From assembly GCA_022822685.1 (NCBI GenBank), contig JAJEAQ010000361.1:1-5160 (forward strand): a DNA stretch of 5,160 nt, given 5' to 3'. The notes below the pieces were generated by a model. It was not told where the DNA came from and searched no databases. It was given only the letters and a program-made list of their open reading frames with translations. The DNA is from Trichodesmium sp. jk18x7bins.61. Its GTDB lineage: Bacteria > Cyanobacteriota > Cyanobacteriia > Cyanobacteriales > Microcoleaceae. The position numbers and the translations under genes were made by a program. The stretch's first letter is position 1; every line of letters starts with the position of its first letter. Shown here piece after piece: positions 5,029 through 5,160 of the stretch.

Positions 5029-5160
5029 TTAATATTCTACTTTTTCTATTTGATCGCGAATATCATTTAAGTCTACATATTGGTCTGTAACATTTCGTAA
5101 TTCTCTAGCAATCATTCCTTCTGTTGATACCACTGTAATATGAGTATTTTTACAACGCAG
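5029..5160 (-). CDS. Unrecognised protein, C-terminal 43 residues (runs off window)
   Basis: Reading the minus strand from the right edge, an open frame of 43 codons ends in TAA (complement of 5029-5031). It reads LRCKNTHITVVSTEGMIARE, continues LRNVTDQYVDLNDIRDQIEK and ends VEY. The composition is that of an ordinary soluble protein: a beta-like stretch (HITVVST) followed by charged, helix-prone sequence. I do not recognise the family, and the start lies beyond the window. A GCGAA/TCGCG HIP1-like remnant near 5055 and lack of stops in this frame support coding, but the length is too short to be certain. A pyrimidine-rich stretch lies just downstream of the stop. Confidence 0.55.
   Translation of the reverse strand: MRCKNTHITVVSTEGMIARELRNVTDQYVDLNDIRDQIEKVEY

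Overview
The window looks like accessory-flavoured chromosome of a filamentous, AT-rich cyanobacterium. Evidence: an octamer matching the HIP1 core (GCGATCGC) inside leuA, a 2-isopropylmalate synthase of cyanobacterial length and sequence, a decayed transposase of a type common in cyanobacteria, a group II intron tail, and short tandem heptamers and palindromes between genes. The genus cannot be fixed from this alone; Trichodesmium/Okeania/Moorea-like genomes, with low coding density and many group II introns, are reasonable guesses.

Layout. Positions 1-139 are the 3' end of a group II intron on the + strand: the last residues of its intron-encoded protein (HNH-like tail), then a textbook domain V and a domain VI with a bulged branch-point A. 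A short Lys/Arg-rich reading frame (140-208) follows and may be the 3' exon tail of the interrupted gene. Positions 209-440 carry no gene but hold a three-armed repeat. Three intact genes follow, all on the minus strand and separated by gaps of about 290-300 bases, so they are probably not one operon: a class I SAM-dependent methyltransferase (441-1241), leuA (1530-3158) and a small cupin protein (3462-3959). The methyltransferase-leuA gap contains a split inverted repeat.

From about 3960 to 5028 there is no intact gene. The stretch holds a + strand transposase remnant with two single-base frameshifts (4223-4680), then a cluster of repeats: four GTTGG(C/G) hexamers running into a perfect 32-bp palindrome, a 14-bp near-palindrome and in-register TTGCCTC heptamers. 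At the right edge, the C-terminus of an unrecognised minus-strand gene (5029-5160) runs out of the window.

Functionally, only leuA has a firm pathway role: the committed step of leucine synthesis. The methyltransferase and cupin are real genes with unknown substrates, and nothing ties them to leuA apart from strand and proximity. I found no convincing new multi-gene system. The points most worth a second look are the intron/exon junction, the four-histidine cupin, and the hexamer-plus-palindrome element.
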